The translations under genes and the position numbers were made by a program. Under the pieces are notes generated by a model. That model was not told where the DNA came from. It searched no databases and worked only from the letters and a program-made list of their open reading frames with translations. Below, in pieces: positions 32,487 to 42,195 of a DNA stretch of 64,000 nucleotides. The number at the start of each line of letters is the position of its first letter. Position 1 is the first letter of the stretch. Source of the DNA: Facklamia sp. 7083-14-GEN3 (GTDB taxonomy: Bacteria; Bacillota; Bacilli; Lactobacillales; Aerococcaceae); NCBI RefSeq assembly GCF_024742075.1, contig NZ_JANSGD010000003.1:225080-289079 (forward strand). The letters are read 5' to 3'.

Positions 32487-35400
32487 ATGAAATATTCAGC
32501 GAAAACAAAACCAGGAATGGCTGATCCTTATTGGTATGAATGGTCTGTGGGTCAGAAGTATATTGTAGAAATGCTTAATCCAGATAGTCATATTCAGTAT
32601 GTTGAATTACAGGCAGATGTTCAATTAGGTTTAGATGATGTAGTGGTTACATATGATAATGGTAAAACTAGATTCATTCAAGTAAAACATACAAGAGTTG
32701 ATAATACAATAACATTTGGGGATCTTGTTTCTGTTGATAGATCTAAAAAAGAGACTAAATCTCAATGTTCATTGCTGGAAGACCTTGCGCGATCATGGAA
32801 TTCGGAAAAAGACAGGTATGCTGATTCTGAAGTGTATATCTTCACAAATAGAACAGTAGGAAATAGGGCATCATTGTCTGGGAAAGGAAGAAGTATTAAA
32901 AGACCGCCTTTGAATATTTTTTTGAAAGAATTAAAAGAAAAGCTAATCAAAGCAGAGAATTTTTCAGATTTAGTTTTCCCTAATAATAGAGAAGCTTGGG
33001 AAGAATGGTGTAATCAACTGAAAGATATTGAAAATGATGAGGATAAACTGACTTTTTTGAATAACCTCCATATAGAAACAAAACAGGAAAGTCTTGAAGA
33101 GTTAGGAAATTCAATAAAAAATAAACTTCAATCATATTTTTTAGTTTCTGAGGAAATTTCAGATATTTTACTTGGAAAACTTGATCATGCTCTAAGAGAG
33201 TGGACTACATCGAATCGAGGTAGCTCAAAAATAACGATAGAGAAACTATACTCTGCGCTATCTATAAAAGAAGAAGTTGTTAAATATAATCATGATTTGA
33301 TACCAGTAAATCCTTTTTTCGACAGTAGAAATGAACTAGTAAATAATATTGAGGAAAATATATTAGATGGTGACGAAAAAGTAATTTATTTATCAGGTGT
33401 TCCAGGAACAGGAAAAACAAATGTTATCAGTAAACTTTGCAGTAAAAAGGATAGTATAATTGACATCCGTTATTACGCGTATGAACCCATTGATCCCTCT
33501 AAAGAATACTTACCTTCTGATGTATCAGAAAGAGTAAAAAAGGAGGTATTTTGGGACACTCTATTAAATCAATTAAGAGAATTGCTTATAGGTAACTTAT
33601 ATAAATATAAAGTGCCTGTTTCAAATAGTTTTTTAAAGTTGAAAGAAAAGAAGAAAGAGTTTTTTAGAATTGCTTCTGAATATGCAAAGGATAGAAAGCG
33701 TATTTTCGTAATTGCGGTAGATGGATTAGACCATGCTGCTAGAGCGGGTGTAATAGAGGAAACATTTTTATCAACATTGCCTAATCCAGAATATATTCCA
33801 GATAATGTTAAGATTATTATTGCAGGACAACCAAAGGAAGATTATAGAAATTATCCTGACTGGTTGTATACAGATTCTCATAATATTAAAGAATATGTGG
33901 TTCCAGATATTCAACCAGGAGATATTGAAGAACTTGTAAATGAAAGATGTAATAATTTTAGTGCATCTAATAAATTAATTGTATCTGATATAATTTGCAG
34001 GTATGCAGGTGGTAATACGTTGTCTGCTATTTTTGCTGTGCACGAATCTTTGAATTGTTCTAATCCTACGTCATTTGAGGAAAGACTTGAGTCTAGGAAA
34101 CTAAGTGGTAACATTCAAGAGTATTATCGAACAATATGGGAGGATACAAAAAAGAAAATGCAAATCCCATTTGTTGATTATAAAATAGCTGGTGTATTTG
34201 CTTTTTTTAATGAACCTATTACCGCAGCCAAACTCAAATTGATTTTTAAGGATGAAGGAATTAGTTGTTCTTCATGGAATAACATTCTCAAAGCATTAAG
34301 TCCGCTTTTGATAGAGAGAAATGGTACATATACTATCTTACACAATGATATTCGTGTTTATTTGTCAGGAATTATTGGTAGAGATCAAGATCACGTAAGA
34401 GAGGTATATTCTGGACTTGCAGATTATTATCTTTCCCAAGAAGAAAAGACTATTGGTTTTTACAGAGATGTTATCAGGTTTTTGGTATCAGCAGATAGGG
34501 TATATGAATTTTCAACAGTATATACTCCTGAATACGTATTAAATGGATATGTTAATGGGATCGAATTGGGAGAATTATCTCATATTACAGGAGAATTAAT
34601 GAAATATGTAATTAATGAAGAGTGTATTGATTGGCATAAATTTCTAAGCTTAAGCCTAGGATATTTAACCATAGAACAAATACAAAAAAGTTCTGATGAG
34701 ATTGAAGATTTATCTTTTCGTAAAAGCATAAAAGTTATCAGTGTTCATCCATATGAGTGCTATATTACGCCGGTCGATAAGTGGAGTTTCAAAATTTTAT
34801 CAGAAGTGCTTCAATTGATTAATGATTTATTTGAAAATGGTGAAGAAGTCCGAGGAAAAACTCTATTTTTGAATTGGTTTGATGATACCAATTTATCTGA
34901 TTTTCAAAAAATTATGAATGATGAAAATGAGGATTATAATCCATGGGAAGGCAGAAGTATAGCGAAGCTGCTAAGTAGATCTTGCGTTAATTCAGAATAC
35001 TTTGGACTTTTTAAAAATATTTCAAATCTTGAGAGAGATAGGTTTTTGAATGATGTAGTTGAAAATATAGAAGGAGAAATAATTGAAAAACTCCGTGCAG
35101 AAAAGCTTGAAAAGGCTCTAGATTCCTTGGATGTTTTGCTAATAGATCCGCTTATAAATGGAGTTAAGATTTTATTTGAGAAAAATCGTTATGAGGACCT
35201 CAAAATAGTTAGAAATTCAATTCAGAAAAGAAGACCAACTAATTCAACAGGTAAAATGGTACTAGCTTTCTTAAAAATTATAACAGGAGATGCTGATTGG
35301 GATGATGAGCAATCTGATATAATTTGGAATGAGATTGAATCAGTAAATATGCCTGAAAAGAGTAATGAAAACTTAATGAACTATTATAGTATTTATGCAA

Positions 35401-38354
35401 TTGTAGCATCGTATATACAAAATAAAAGCAGATTAACGATTGCTCAGGAAATCACTGATAAATATATTGGCGAACATAAGTATAAGAAGACAGAATACTT
35501 TTTGCTGTATTTCAATGCTGTTACTTATTTGGGAAAATGGCTTAAATCTAAAAGCAAGAAAACAGAAATAAATGAATCGGTGAATGACCTTATGAGTATA
35601 GTGGTTAATTTGTATTGCAAGAGTTGGAATCCAAGTGAAATAGATTTCAAAACCTTTGATCTCCGAGGATATATTTTAAAGGCATATGCAATTCTTTCAG
35701 AAGACGAAAATACCCAATTTCAAGACGCTATTAGAAATTCTTTTGAAAAAGTCTTTGAGTATAATCCTGTGAATCAATTATTAGATCCTGGAATGTTATA
35801 TTACAGACATAATCCTGAAAGAATGCAACTATGGATTGATGAATGGCTAGATGATAATGGGAAAGTATGGTCAGAATATATTGGAGATAGGAACAGTATA
35901 ATAAAAAAATTCATAGAAATGAAAGAAAAATATGATCAAAATAATGAACTTTATCTTCGAAGTGCTGTGGAAAGGGTTAAATGGTCTGTTATCGGATTTG
36001 CTTCACATAAGGAATACTGTGTGGATTATTTATTAAACTGGTATAACAATATTATTGATAGATTTCCTAAGTATATTTCCAAGTATGCCGAGGTTGTTAA
36101 AGATATTTCCGATAAAGTTGAAGTTCTTGGAGATAATAGGTTTGAATACAAACTAAACAGTAGAATCTATTCTGATTGGGGGAGTGAAGGATCTATTCGG
36201 ATTAAAAGTATTCTGAAGAATAGAGCATTATTAAATCAGTGCCTTGCTTGCCCATCATATATAATCGACATGTTGGTTGGATACCTCAAAGAGAGTGAGT
36301 GTGATGAAAAACAACTCCTTACAATTTGGGCGATAGGAATAGGGCTACTCGATTGGCGAAACGAGGACGATCATTATGCGATTTCTCAGCTACAAAGATC
36401 AATTGAAACCTGTGCAGGAAAGAATGGACTTAGTAATATTAAAAAAGAAATGTTAAAACTTGGTCCTGCCTATATTGATTTGTCTACAAATCCTATGAAG
36501 GATATTATTTCTGACAAGTGGTGCGGTAAAGAAAAAAATTCTAAAGATTTGGATAATGCAAATGAAATATTGACATCATATTTAACTAACAGTAAAGATT
36601 CTCATCAAAAATATGAAGTAGCAAAAGCGTTAAAAAAACTTCATTCTGGGAGTAGATTGAATGAATCTCTAAAGAGGCAAATATTTTCTACTGAGTTGAG
36701 TAAAATCAATTATGGAATTAATCATAATAGTATACTTGAATTTATGTTTGAGGTTGCTAATGATAGTGATATCGACGATTATATAAGACAATATATTGGT
36801 ACAGCAATAGATAATGATAGATTTTATCCAACTCAAGTTTTACCTGTTGTTATTGGATGGGGCCTTAAGAATAAGGCAGAGGATTATAATATTGAATGCT
36901 TAGAACAATTAATTAAGATGTTCAGATGTTGGATTACGGCGTCAAATCACATTAAAGAACCTGACTTGGAAGAGGTATATGATTATTCTCAGTACGTTAA
37001 TTTTGAAACAGAAGATATGTTCGGTAACTTGATGAAAATCCTATTGCTAATAGTTAAATCTGATGATGCTGATAGAGCGAGAGTATCTGTTGGAGGAATA
37101 GCGGCTTTCTTGCGAGTAAATATTAGTTATATTTCTATAATAGAGAAATACTGGAATACTTTACATTATCGTGCAAAAGAATGGATTCTAATGGTATATG
37201 AGTTCATATATGAACTATGTCCTGAATACCGAGAAATGATTTATGAATTTTTAGTTCTTCATTCGAAAGATGATGATTTTAATGCCGCAATTTATGCAAA
37301 ATTACTTTGCGAAAATATTAATCCTGAATATTCATTAGATTATTGTGTAGAAAAGAAAGACTACTTTTCTTCAATCCCTTTAAATGGGGAACAAACATTA
37401 ATACACACACTTAGAAATGGTCCTTATATTAATGGAAATGAGTGTGTATTGGAGCAAAAGTCTCTAATAGAAGAGCGACTATGTATTGATTTAATGGATG
37501 TCGAAAGACGTACAGCTGACTATTCGGAGAAAATAGCGGGTTATCCCACTTTAATCCCACTTTTCAGATTAAGAACCAGAGGGACTAAAGTTGTATGCGA
37601 TAAAGTAAATTTAGCTTTTTTACGTGTCTTATACAAGGATTGGTACTATGGAAGGTGGAATGGTATAGAGGCCGAGTTGGCGAGATTTCTTCTTTCTGCT
37701 TCTGAACCACTTACAATGCTATTGTCTCCTTATAGATGGAAATGGAATGATGGGAAAATATTCAACAATCCAAAGGACATAATTTCATTATCTGAAAAAG
37801 AAAAAAATTCCAGTATAGATGTATTATTTAATACAGGAATTAATTCTGATGAAATCGTACTAGCAGGTACGATTGCAGACTATTCAGATAATCAGCAACT
37901 CTTTGGATATACTTTGAGTTATTTAGATGTCCCAGAAATGAATGAGCAACATGCGCTCCAAGTATTTGAAAGAAATGCACGCTTATTTCTTAAGAAGAGA
38001 GAAGATTATACTGAATATATAAGTATAAATGTAACAATGCATCATAACGGAATAGAGAGTTTTAAACAAAGTAATATTATGTGCGGATTTAGTAAATCTA
38101 TACTTTTAGCATTAGGTTGGGAAATAAAATTTGGTCCGGATGGATTGGAAATTGTTAATTCAAATAATCAAATAGTAGGAAGATTAGAATGCTTTTATGG
38201 ATTTAGAACAGATATAGGAAATAGATGCAGAGAAAATCAACCGTATTTACAGAGATGGATTGTTAATAAAAATATTTGGAAGAGAGCGTTTGAACAATCT
38301 GGATGTCAATTTCAAGTGAAAACATCAACAGGATCTTTGATAATGGACTTTTAA
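32487..38354 (+). CDS. Cap4-like (DUF4297) nuclease-STAND NTPase, Avs-like anti-phage sensor
   Basis: A 1955-residue protein. Residues 1-220 resemble the Cap4/DUF4297 PD-(D/E)xK endonuclease: LGLDDVVVTY supplies the acidic residue (D50/D51) and RFIQVKHT (Q65, K67) the QxK motif. A STAND-type NTPase follows, with Walker A GVPGTGKT (304-311) and Walker B IAVDGLDH (D412). About 1,300 residues of mostly helical sequence form the presumed sensor. This layout and size match Avs proteins, especially Avs3-like ones, which bind a phage protein (terminase in studied cases), oligomerise and cut DNA. The trigger here is unknown. GGTGA six bases before the ATG at 32487 sets the start. It stands alone except for a small gene 206 bases downstream. 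Confidence 0.82.
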   Translation: MKYSAKTKPGMADPYWYEWSVGQKYIVEMLNPDSHIQYVELQADVQLGLDDVVVTYDNGKTRFIQVKHTRVDNTITFGDLVSVDRSKKETKSQCSLLEDLARSWNSEKDRYADSEVYIFTNRTVGNRASLSGKGRSIKRPPLNIFLKELKEKLIKAENFSDLVFPNNREAWEEWCNQLKDIENDEDKLTFLNNLHIETKQESLEELGNSIKNKLQSYFLVSEEISDILLGKLDHALREWTTSNRGSSKITIEKLYSALSIKEEVVKYNHDLIPVNPFFDSRNELVNNIEENILDGDEKVIYLSGVPGTGKTNVISKLCSKKDSIIDIRYYAYEPIDPSKEYLPSDVSERVKKEVFWDTLLNQLRELLIGNLYKYKVPVSNSFLKLKEKKKEFFRIASEYAKDRKRIFVIAVDGLDHAARAGVIEETFLSTLPNPEYIPDNVKIIIAGQPKEDYRNYPDWLYTDSHNIKEYVVPDIQPGDIEELVNERCNNFSASNKLIVSDIICRYAGGNTLSAIFAVHESLNCSNPTSFEERLESRKLSGNIQEYYRTIWEDTKKKMQIPFVDYKIAGVFAFFNEPITAAKLKLIFKDEGISCSSWNNILKALSPLLIERNGTYTILHNDIRVYLSGIIGRDQDHVREVYSGLADYYLSQEEKTIGFYRDVIRFLVSADRVYEFSTVYTPEYVLNGYVNGIELGELSHITGELMKYVINEECIDWHKFLSLSLGYLTIEQIQKSSDEIEDLSFRKSIKVISVHPYECYITPVDKWSFKILSEVLQLINDLFENGEEVRGKTLFLNWFDDTNLSDFQKIMNDENEDYNPWEGRSIAKLLSRSCVNSEYFGLFKNISNLERDRFLNDVVENIEGEIIEKLRAEKLEKALDSLDVLLIDPLINGVKILFEKNRYEDLKIVRNSIQKRRPTNSTGKMVLAFLKIITGDADWDDEQSDIIWNEIESVNMPEKSNENLMNYYSIYAIVASYIQNKSRLTIAQEITDKYIGEHKYKKTEYFLLYFNAVTYLGKWLKSKSKKTEINESVNDLMSIVVNLYCKSWNPSEIDFKTFDLRGYILKAYAILSEDENTQFQDAIRNSFEKVFEYNPVNQLLDPGMLYYRHNPERMQLWIDEWLDDNGKVWSEYIGDRNSIIKKFIEMKEKYDQNNELYLRSAVERVKWSVIGFASHKEYCVDYLLNWYNNIIDRFPKYISKYAEVVKDISDKVEVLGDNRFEYKLNSRIYSDWGSEGSIRIKSILKNRALLNQCLACPSYIIDMLVGYLKESECDEKQLLTIWAIGIGLLDWRNEDDHYAISQLQRSIETCAGKNGLSNIKKEMLKLGPAYIDLSTNPMKDIISDKWCGKEKNSKDLDNANEILTSYLTNSKDSHQKYEVAKALKKLHSGSRLNESLKRQIFSTELSKINYGINHNSILEFMFEVANDSDIDDYIRQYIGTAIDNDRFYPTQVLPVVIGWGLKNKAEDYNIECLEQLIKMFRCWITASNHIKEPDLEEVYDYSQYVNFETEDMFGNLMKILLLIVKSDDADRARVSVGGIAAFLRVNISYISIIEKYWNTLHYRAKEWILMVYEFIYELCPEYREMIYEFLVLHSKDDDFNAAIYAKLLCENINPEYSLDYCVEKKDYFSSIPLNGEQTLIHTLRNGPYINGNECVLEQKSLIEERLCIDLMDVERRTADYSEKIAGYPTLIPLFRLRTRGTKVVCDKVNLAFLRVLYKDWYYGRWNGIEAELARFLLSASEPLTMLLSPYRWKWNDGKIFNNPKDIISLSEKEKNSSIDVLFNTGINSDEIVLAGTIADYSDNQQLFGYTLSYLDVPEMNEQHALQVFERNARLFLKKREDYTEYISINVTMHHNGIESFKQSNIMCGFSKSILLALGWEIKFGPDGLEIVNSNNQIVGRLECFYGFRTDIGNRCRENQPYLQRWIVNKNIWKRAFEQSGCQFQVKTSTGSLIMDF

Positions 38355-38560
38355 GAAAAATAGAGCTAGTAAAATTATTATAAATATAAAATTTATATAT
38401 TAATTAAAGGGACTCGAGTTTAACTTATTTAAATATAGGCAACTCTTAAAAAGGATGTAAATAGATACTTTAACTTTCAAGATGTTATAGTATAGTTCAC
38501 TTTACAGTTAATACTAAATAAAAAATAATTCAAAGGAATTTAATAAAAGGTGGGGAAAGT

Positions 38561-38929
38561 ATGGAAGAATATACTAGATCAGCAATTGCTTATATAGTGG
38601 GAAGAAGAATTTCAAGAAAAAATTCTAGCTCTGTTTTTGATTACTCTAAGAATTCTTATAAAAATATAAGTGGAGAAGTTGGTGCCAATAGAATCAACGT
38701 ATATGACTACGACAAACAATGCTATGTTTCAGGAAATTCTAGAGCTTCTTTTACAGAATACAGTTTGTATCATTATGGAGACTCTACCCATATAACTTTA
38801 AAAATTGAAGGAGATAGCTTCAGTGGGTATGATTTTAAAACAAGTAATTTTTTTAATGGAAAAGTTAAATCGGGCTGTATTACTTTATTTGACTATGAGA
38901 CCTCTAAATACTACAATTATAGCATTTAA
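38561..38929 (+). CDS. Small beta-repeat protein of unknown function
   Basis: A 122-residue protein with no signal peptide. I do not recognise the family. After an N-terminal helix (RSAIAYIVGRRISRK) it is rich in aromatic, serine and glycine residues and repeats a loose unit of the form (V/L)(F/Y)DY-x4-YY/CY, seen as SVFDYSKNSYKNISG, NVYDYDKQCYVSG and TLFDYETSKYYNYS. This suggests a small beta-roll or barrel. A strong AGGTGGGG precedes the ATG, so it is very likely expressed. It follows the Avs-like gene in the same orientation, but no shared transcript is evident and decayed DNA follows it. Confidence 0.6.
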   Translation: MEEYTRSAIAYIVGRRISRKNSSSVFDYSKNSYKNISGEVGANRINVYDYDKQCYVSGNSRASFTEYSLYHYGDSTHITLKIEGDSFSGYDFKTSNFFNGKVKSGCITLFDYETSKYYNYSI

Positions 38930-39321
38930 TAACTATTAAAGTTGATATACTACTTGTAAGCCTAGAAGATTAACTCTTACTTTAGTTTTATATGATTTAT
39001 ATGGAGCTGAATTAAGTAAAAAAATTTTAAAACCTTAAAGATTATCCAAGATAGTTTGTATATGAAAATCCGCATTTTTGTTTTAAATTTTCGGCCTAAT
39101 AGTATGACTGTAATAGAAAAGTGATCTTTAGAATATCCATTATATTAAAATAATAATTTCATCAAAATAATACTAAATGAGACTTTAGCCCGTTTAATGA
39201 AAGTTAAATAGTTTACTATAATATTGAATATATTAGGTAGAACACTGCATGGGATTTAAGAAGAATTTTTGAAAAGTAAAACTTAGTGAAAAATGAAGTT
39301 ATAATTTATGGAGGTAATGAC
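38930..39321. other. Non-coding stretch after the 122-residue gene
   Basis: AT-rich sequence without an open frame of note. A weak hairpin around AAAATCCGCATTTTTG (about 39064) is the only structure noticed. Confidence 0.4.
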
Positions 39322-39414
39322 ATGCATCCAAATTTTTGGATAATTATACTATTAGTATTTGTTGCAATCATTTCTGCGAAGAGTTCCAATGAGAAAAAAG
39401 CAGATAATTTCTAG
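39322..39414 (+). CDS. 30-residue single-span membrane peptide
   Basis: A strong ATGGAGG ribosome binding site seven bases before an ATG opens a 30-codon frame. The start is MHPNFW, a hydrophobic helix IIILLVFVAIIS (residues 7-18) follows, and the tail AKSSNEKKADNF is charged. Size and layout resemble small membrane toxins of type I systems or short regulatory membrane peptides, but no antisense RNA gene was identified and the sequence matches no family I know. It lies in otherwise non-coding DNA at the right edge of the accessory region. Confidence 0.45.
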   Translation: MHPNFWIIILLVFVAIISAKSSNEKKADNF

Positions 39415-39603
39415 TTCGCATTAGAGAATGTTTGTTTATAGAAATCTTTGAAACTGTTTTATGAATATTTAATCGGCTAATTAAGAAAAGCTTTGCAGAA
39501 TTGAACTGCTTAGTCAGAAGACGATTATATATATTCAATAGATCTGGTTTTTTGAGTTCTGTAAAAGTATAGATTACTGAATTTATAACAAATATCATAA
39601 ATT

Positions 39604-39664
39604 AAAAGACGCCTTCTAAATCAACCCAACTTTCAATCATGGGAGAGTATAGAAGGCGTCTTTT
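39604..39664. terminator. Bidirectional terminator at the accessory-region edge
   Basis: AAAAGACGCCTTCTA pairs perfectly with TAGAAGGCGTCTTTT across a 31-base loop. It serves the minus-strand ABC permease gene ending at 39686 and any plus-strand transcript. Confidence 0.75.
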
Positions 39665-39685
39665 AATTTATGTAAAACTTCGATT

Positions 39686-41284
39686 TTACCTTAGTCTAAA
39701 ACGTTTAGGTCCAAATAAATACACGACAATTATACCTAAAACAACATACAAGACTACAAATATGAAAAAGCCGAATACTAGTTCTTGAGTATAAGAAGAT
39801 AATCTAACCATACTAAAATACAAAGCATAGAGTACAAAGTTGAGAACCCCACTATAGATAGGGTTTTTCACCTTCATTTGATTGGTAAAGGGTTGAAACA
39901 TATAATAAGCAAACAAAAAATGAAAAGTCATAAAGACATAGCCACTGATTAAACTGATAACCATCACTAAAACACTTTGACTATCGAATAGCTCCCAATG
40001 ATAGTAGGTCAATAATAAGCCAATCAGAGCGACAATAAAGGGTAGGCTATTGTACTTAAGCAACTTCTTAATTCTAAAAATAACAGAAGTGGTTATATTG
40101 TTTTTGGCTCGATAAAAATGAAACCTTAACAGTTTACGATCCATATAGTAAAAGGTCGTTTTAGTAAAAAATTCACCTAAATACATTTTTCTAGCAATTA
40201 ATAATAATACTAAGGGAATAAATTGTGAGAGCCCTTTGACATCGGCAGGAGAGATGGGAACAAAATACTTTAGGACATTAAGAATAACAAGAGTGATGCC
40301 AATGAAGGCTAATCGAATCAGGATTTTCTTTTTAAAGACTGAACCAATTCGGTCATAAAAAATCTTATTAATATAGATAATTCCTTGATCATTGGAATAA
40401 TCAGTCTTTCCTATTCGGATATCTTTATCTTCCACTTTGGCGGACTGGCTATCTAGCTCATCAATGAATTGTTGAGACTCAAGCAAATCGCTGATACTTA
40501 AAGACTTCAAAACAAATTGCTCCAGATAAGTAGTTTTCAAAGTGAAAATAATGGTTAAAACGAGCATTAAAAGACCAGGGGCTAAAAAATTGACTGAGAA
40601 AAAGAAGGCATAGTTAACTCCTAAATTGATAAAAGTACCAACTATTGCCAAAAGTAATCCTATTACAAAAGTGAAAAAAACAAGGATATTAGCAATTTTT
40701 TTACCAAGCGTATAATTGTTTCGACACAAGTAGAGGAAGATGCTTCTGATAAATAATCTCAACCCAATCGAAAAAACAACAAATGAAAAAGCTTCAACTA
40801 AAGAAATCTTGAAAACAGAAGAAAAGATAACCATGCCTATACTAAATCCAAGAATTTTAGGGCCAAATTTCAAAAGATCATTGGCTAAAGAGTAAGTTCG
40901 AGGATTCACTCTAAAAATTTTGATATACATATATTTATCTTCAGCGTTCTCAAAGGCGCTATAAACTTCACTTGCTACTGCCATCATTAGCATCACAACC
41001 GATAGATAAAAGGGCCCATATTTCAAAAACCTAAACTCTTCTGATTCGACATAACTAGGAAGCGCATAACCGACTATCGCGATAAAAACTATATTTGTTA
41101 AAATAGGTTTTATCATTTGGAAGAACACAGAAAGGGGAGTTCCCCATTTAAGTAAGAATTTAGAGTGATATAACTTATTCGAAAAAATTTTTCCAACCAG
41201 AGGGATTCTACGCAAGTTATAGATAGTCCCATTGTAAAAACTAATCAGTTGGTATTGAATTAAAAAGGTCAATATTTTATTCAC
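39686..41284 (-). CDS. ABC exporter permease, 12 helices
   Basis: A 532-residue polytopic membrane protein with about 12 helices and a central cytosolic segment (about residues 270-310) before the second half. No family-specific motif is recognised. Its topology is like ABC-2 type export permeases of Lactobacillales. It overlaps the preceding ATPase gene by eight bases, so the two form one transporter. The substrate is unknown. An EcsB-like role is possible, but length and sequence do not prove it. Confidence 0.7.
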   Translation of the reverse strand: MNKILTFLIQYQLISFYNGTIYNLRRIPLVGKIFSNKLYHSKFLLKWGTPLSVFFQMIKPILTNIVFIAIVGYALPSYVESEEFRFLKYGPFYLSVVMLMMAVASEVYSAFENAEDKYMYIKIFRVNPRTYSLANDLLKFGPKILGFSIGMVIFSSVFKISLVEAFSFVVFSIGLRLFIRSIFLYLCRNNYTLGKKIANILVFFTFVIGLLLAIVGTFINLGVNYAFFFSVNFLAPGLLMLVLTIIFTLKTTYLEQFVLKSLSISDLLESQQFIDELDSQSAKVEDKDIRIGKTDYSNDQGIIYINKIFYDRIGSVFKKKILIRLAFIGITLVILNVLKYFVPISPADVKGLSQFIPLVLLLIARKMYLGEFFTKTTFYYMDRKLLRFHFYRAKNNITTSVIFRIKKLLKYNSLPFIVALIGLLLTYYHWELFDSQSVLVMVISLISGYVFMTFHFLFAYYMFQPFTNQMKVKNPIYSGVLNFVLYALYFSMVRLSSYTQELVFGFFIFVVLYVVLGIIVVYLFGPKRFRLR

Positions 41285-41972
41285 CGCTCTTGTCCTCCCT
41301 TAAAAGTTCGACAATTTTGGATTCAAAATCTTCATCGTTTTTTAAGTGTTCAAAGGGGATGCATCTTCCGTCATTTAAGATGACAATTTCATCACATAAG
41401 TCTTTAGCAAGTTCAAGAATATGTGTCGACAGAATCAAAATATGGTCTTTTTTTAATTCTTTTAATATTTTCTTTATCTCGGCCGCCATGACAACATCGA
41501 TGGAAGTCAGCGGTTCATCTAAAAGAATTATTTTTTGTTTGCCAATGATAATTGAAAGTAAAGAGAGTTTCGACTTCATCCCATGAGAATAGTCTTTAAT
41601 TAACCGATGTCTGTCTTCTTGGGAAAAAGCCATTAAATCCAGGTAATGATCGGGCGCTTGACCTTGCCCGTTTAAATCATTAAAGAATTTGACATACTCA
41701 TAGCCAGTTAAGAAATCGGGTAAAAAATTTTCCGAGAATAGCATGCCGACTTGCTCATAGTTGATATCAGAAAGCTTGCCATTCTCTTCAAGGGAATACT
41801 TCCCACCACTTTTTTCTAATTCTCCATAAATAATATTGAAAAGGGTCGTTTTACCTGCTCCGTTTTTCCCTAAAAGGCCATAAATTTTACCCGCTTCAAA
41901 TTCGAAGTTCACGTCTTTTAAGACTTTTACTTCTTTAAAATCTTTTTTTAAGTGCTCAATAATTAATTTCAT
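41277..41972 (-). CDS. ABC transporter ATPase of the 12-helix exporter
   Basis: A 231-residue ATPase. It shows Walker A GLLGKNGAGKTTL (about residues 32-44), a variant signature DYSHGMKSKLSLLS in which the usual LSGGQ is YSHGM, Walker B IILLDEPLTSIDV and H-loop LSTHILELA. The divergent signature is typical of export ATPases of the ABC-2 group. AGGAG lies eight bases before the ATG. It is first in the pair, and no regulator is adjacent apart from the separate TetR gene. Confidence 0.85.
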   Translation of the reverse strand: MKLIIEHLKKDFKEVKVLKDVNFEFEAGKIYGLLGKNGAGKTTLFNIIYGELEKSGGKYSLEENGKLSDINYEQVGMLFSENFLPDFLTGYEYVKFFNDLNGQGQAPDHYLDLMAFSQEDRHRLIKDYSHGMKSKLSLLSIIIGKQKIILLDEPLTSIDVVMAAEIKKILKELKKDHILILSTHILELAKDLCDEIVILNDGRCIPFEHLKNDEDFESKIVELLREDKSGE

Positions 41973-42145
41973 CTGATTGACTCCTATGCATTATTTGTTT
42001 GGGTTGCCCATTTAAGTAAAACTTAAGATAATAAAATATTATCAAATATATCAATCATCAACAAATATAAATCCACTGACAATGAAGCAGATAAGTATTA
42101 ATGTTAGGAAAACAACTCTAGTGTTAAGAAGGATACCTTTATTAG

Positions 42146-42185
42146 AAAATAAACCCCTGAAGTCAACTCTATCTAACTTCAGGGG
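42146..42185 (-). terminator. Terminator of the tetR-type gene
   Basis: CCCCTGAAGT and ACTTCAGGGG form a ten-base stem with a 12-base loop. On the minus strand it is followed by TTTATTTT, and it lies ten bases after the regulator's stop. Confidence 0.75.
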
Positions 42186-42195
42186 CTTTTTATAT

